NCBI RefSeq assembly: GCF_014207905.1
Contig: NZ_JACHLB010000001.1
Coordinates: 558,001 to 622,000 of the forward strand
Direction of reading: 5' to 3'
Length of the DNA stretch: 64,000 nt
DNA from: Flavobacterium notoginsengisoli
GTDB lineage: Bacteria > Bacteroidota > Bacteroidia > Flavobacteriales > Flavobacteriaceae
Position 1 is the first letter of the stretch. Each line of letters begins with the position of its first letter. The notes under the pieces are model-generated. The model made no database searches. It saw only the letters and a program-made list of their open reading frames with translations, and was not told the origin of the DNA. Positions 61,886-64,000 of this stretch are shown here, one piece after another. A program made the translations under genes and the position numbers.

Positions 61886-63139
61886 ATGCCAAAATTTCTC
61901 CTAAGTCTAGTTTTAATATGTGCCACAACTTTTGCGTGGGCGCAGGATTCACAGCAAGAAAAACTGGAACAGCGTAAAGCTCAAATTCAACAGGAAATTA
62001 GAGACAATGAAAAAATGCTTCAGTCTGTTCGAAAAAAAGAGAAATCTGCTGTAAATGAATATTTAATTCAGGCGAATAAAATTAGACTTAAAGAGAAATT
62101 AATCAATACTACAGCCAAACAAGAAAAGCTGATTAGTAATGACATGTATATTAATCAGGTCCAGGTAAATAAGCTTAAAAAAGAATTAAAAGTTCTAAAA
62201 GAAGATTATGCTGAAATGATTCTGAAATCATACAAAAGTCGTTCTGAACAAAGCCGTGCGATGTTTATTCTATCTTCAGAAAGTTTTTTACAAGCTTATA
62301 AAAGAGCTCAGTATTTGAAACAGTATACCGCTTTTAGAAAAAACCAAGGTCTTGAAATTCAGTCAAAAACAGCTCAATTAGTCGATTTTAATGCAAAACT
62401 GGATGGACAAAGACAGGTAAAAAAGAAAATCATTGCTGAAAACCAAAAAGAAAAAGTTACACTTGAAGCTGAGAAAAAAGAACAGCAAAAATTGGTTAAT
62501 TCACTTAAAAAAGATAAAAATAAAATTGCAGCTGATATTCGATCAAAACAAAGCGAATCAAAAAGAATTGATAGACAAATTGATCGTTTAATTCGTGAAG
62601 CAATTGCCGAAGCCAATAGAAAGGCAGCAGCAGAAAGAGCAAAAGCAAATCCAGGTTCTAGCGAAGCTAAAGCTCCAGTTTCTTCTTCTAAAATTGTAAT
62701 GACACCAGAAGATAAAGTTTTAGCTGCCGATTTTAAAGCCAACAGAGGAAGATTACCTTGGCCAGTAGAAAAAGGATTTATTTCTCTTGGATATGGAGAT
62801 CAGCCACACCCACTGCACCCTTCAATTACAGTTCACAATTCAGGTGTTGAAATTACTACTGAAGACGGTGCTAATGCAAGAGCTGTATTTGCTGGCGAAG
62901 TTTCTAAAGTTATTGTTTTATCTCCAGTAAATAAGGCAGTTGTAATTCAGCATGGAGATTATTTTACCGTATACCAAAATTTAAGTTCTGTTTCGGTTAG
63001 TCAAGGTGATAAGGTTACAATCAAACAAAACATTGGACGAGTTAGAACGAGTGGAGATACAGGAAAAACAATTATTAAATTCCTGATTATGCAAAACACA
63101 TCAAATAACAATCCGGAAGGATGGTTACAAAGCAGATAA
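61886..63139 (+). CDS. EnvC-like murein hydrolase activator with degenerate LytM domain
   Basis: A 417-residue protein: signal peptide MPKFLLSLVLICATTFAWAQ, long coiled coil (about 20-250) and a C-terminal M23/LytM domain (about 300-400). The Zn-binding residues are lost: HxGxD reads HNSGVEI, the YAHL-type His reads YQNL and the HxH reads IKFLI. This is the EnvC type, in which a catalytically dead LytM domain activates amidases during cell separation. TTG 61865 is a possible earlier start but overlaps a TAAATTTG -7-like box; ATG 61886 places a proper signal peptide. Confidence 0.88.
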   Translation: MPKFLLSLVLICATTFAWAQDSQQEKLEQRKAQIQQEIRDNEKMLQSVRKKEKSAVNEYLIQANKIRLKEKLINTTAKQEKLISNDMYINQVQVNKLKKELKVLKEDYAEMILKSYKSRSEQSRAMFILSSESFLQAYKRAQYLKQYTAFRKNQGLEIQSKTAQLVDFNAKLDGQRQVKKKIIAENQKEKVTLEAEKKEQQKLVNSLKKDKNKIAADIRSKQSESKRIDRQIDRLIREAIAEANRKAAAERAKANPGSSEAKAPVSSSKIVMTPEDKVLAADFKANRGRLPWPVEKGFISLGYGDQPHPLHPSITVHNSGVEITTEDGANARAVFAGEVSKVIVLSPVNKAVVIQHGDYFTVYQNLSSVSVSQGDKVTIKQNIGRVRTSGDTGKTIIKFLIMQNTSNNNPEGWLQSR

Positions 63140-63140
63140 A

Positions 63141-63170
63141 AAAAGGGAGCAATTTTGCTCCCTTTTTTAT
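63141..63170. terminator. Bidirectional terminator
   Basis: AAAAGGGAGCAA-TT-TTGCTCCCTTTT with A and T runs, between convergent genes. Confidence 0.9.
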
Positions 63171-63209
63171 TGGAATTTGGAATTGAGATTTCGAATATTG
63201 GAATTTCAA

Positions 63210-64000
63210 TCATTGTTGCTGTTGCTGTAAATGATCCATATAATCTAATTGTTCCTGAACTCGAGCTGAGACTTCTTGAAGTTTAACATCATTTATTTCT
63301 TCAAATTGTCGCCCGTCTTCGTAACCAATCGAAACGCAAACAGAAAGCGTTTGTCTTGCTAATCCTTTAAAAGTTCCTTTAATAGGGGTGCAGTCGCCAA
63401 AATTTCTTCCGACCGATAGACGAACATGATTATCCATTGTCCAAATATTATTGGTTGGATCTAAACCCAACCAGCCTTGATTTGGAGTATAAATTTCGAC
63501 CCAAGCATGTGTTGCGCCTTCGCCACGAAGTCCACTTTCATTTGGACAGATGTAACCGCTTACATATCTAGAAGGAATTCCTGCTGTTCTTAAGAGCTGT
63601 AGCAAAATATGAGCAAAATCTTGACAGACTCCTTTTTTATGAGTTAGAATTTCATCGACTGTTGTCTCTATATTAGTAATGCCTTTGGTGTAAGTAAAAT
63701 TCTCAAAAACATAATTATTACATTGCTGTCCAATTTCAATAATAGATTTATTTTCTATGTTTATTTTCTTTAAAATGGCTTCAATTTCATTTTGTTTTTC
63801 AATTTTATCGAGATAACAAAGACGCAGTAGCATGATACTTTTCTGTTTTTCTTCTTCAATATCTTTTACAGAAGTCGAATCAATTTCTGGAATTTTTAGA
63901 GAGTGATTTACACGAACCAGCATTCGAGATTCGATTGTCATTTCGGTATGTGCATCCAAGACATTAAAGTTTCCAACACGATTTCCATAATAATCTTCAG
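63210..64000 (-). CDS. Transglutaminase-like protease family protein, 5' end cut by window edge
   Basis: At least 263 residues, open through the right edge, so the real start is outside. The catalytic triad is visible: Cys in KKGVCQDFAHILLQLLRTAG, His in GATHAWVEIYTPNQGWLGL and Asp in LDPTNN. The upstream sequence reads DYYGNRVGNFNVLDAHTEM, typical of the N-terminal beta domain of this family (bacterial transglutaminase-like N-terminal region). The protein ends in a short poly-Gln tail. Role unknown; such proteins are often next to alpha-E/circularly permuted ATP-grasp genes, which may be just outside. Confidence 0.85.
   Translation of the reverse strand, partial: EDYYGNRVGNFNVLDAHTEMTIESRMLVRVNHSLKIPEIDSTSVKDIEEEKQKSIMLLRLCYLDKIEKQNEIEAILKKINIENKSIIEIGQQCNNYVFENFTYTKGITNIETTVDEILTHKKGVCQDFAHILLQLLRTAGIPSRYVSGYICPNESGLRGEGATHAWVEIYTPNQGWLGLDPTNNIWTMDNHVRLSVGRNFGDCTPIKGTFKGLARQTLSVCVSIGYEDGRQFEEINDVKLQEVSARVQEQLDYMDHLQQQQQ

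Overview
The window is AT-rich chromosomal DNA of a Flavobacterium, probably close to F. johnsoniae. Supporting signs are a SprE/PorW gliding-motility and type IX secretion lipoprotein, an F-type ATPase operon without beta and epsilon genes, many Bacteroidota-restricted families (DUF4175, DUF4254, DUF5687, DUF6341/6427), few Shine-Dalgarno sites, several TTG starts and repeated Bacteroidota -7 boxes (TAnnTTTG). Most genes are chromosomal housekeeping genes. I see no prophage, CRISPR array or integrated element.

Layout: 1-15 kb is mostly minus-strand: a truncated DUF4175 gene, gltX and a stomatin-like gene (plus), a small YtxH/holin-like envelope-stress group, an AT-rich 1.1-kb spacer with diverged repeats, glnS, folB, tRNA-Cys, and an rnr-led operon. 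The 0.8-kb spacer at 15.1-15.9 kb holds a cluster of DnaA-box-like 9-mers, and the prevailing gene direction switches there, so it is a candidate replication origin. From 15.9 to 24 kb come rpiB, tex, tatA (59 codons), a membrane protein like an M23 peptidase without its catalytic domain, a GH3-family gene, a RAYT transposase gene with REP-like palindromes, and a DUF6909-like gene.

From 24 to 37 kb lies a surface-polysaccharide cluster: Wzz-like, two polymerase/ligase-like membrane proteins (convergent and overlapping), Wzx, three glycosyltransferases, UDP-glucuronate decarboxylase, UDP-GlcNAc 2-epimerase and a CapK-like enzyme, with an ORF6N gene inserted. From 37 to 46.5 kb are purD, DUF6341, DUF6427, upp, DUF4254 plus a GT9 glycosyltransferase, a ferredoxin-type reductase and an ABC exporter pair. 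From 46.5 to 55.5 kb are sprE, a bactofilin and atpZ-(membrane protein)-atpBEFHAG. From 56 to 64 kb are a GNAT enzyme, a second flippase, dut, a sugar nucleotidyltransferase, a TPR protein, a DUF4292 lipoprotein, an EnvC-like factor and a truncated transglutaminase.

The most unusual material is noncoding: three exact-period 89-bp tandem units, each able to form two hairpins, after the ATP synthase operon (55.7-56.0 kb); a perfect 35-bp palindrome inside the ORF6N coding region with two related palindromes just downstream; REP-like palindromes in and beside the RAYT gene; the putative origin; and several families of long inverted repeats between genes.
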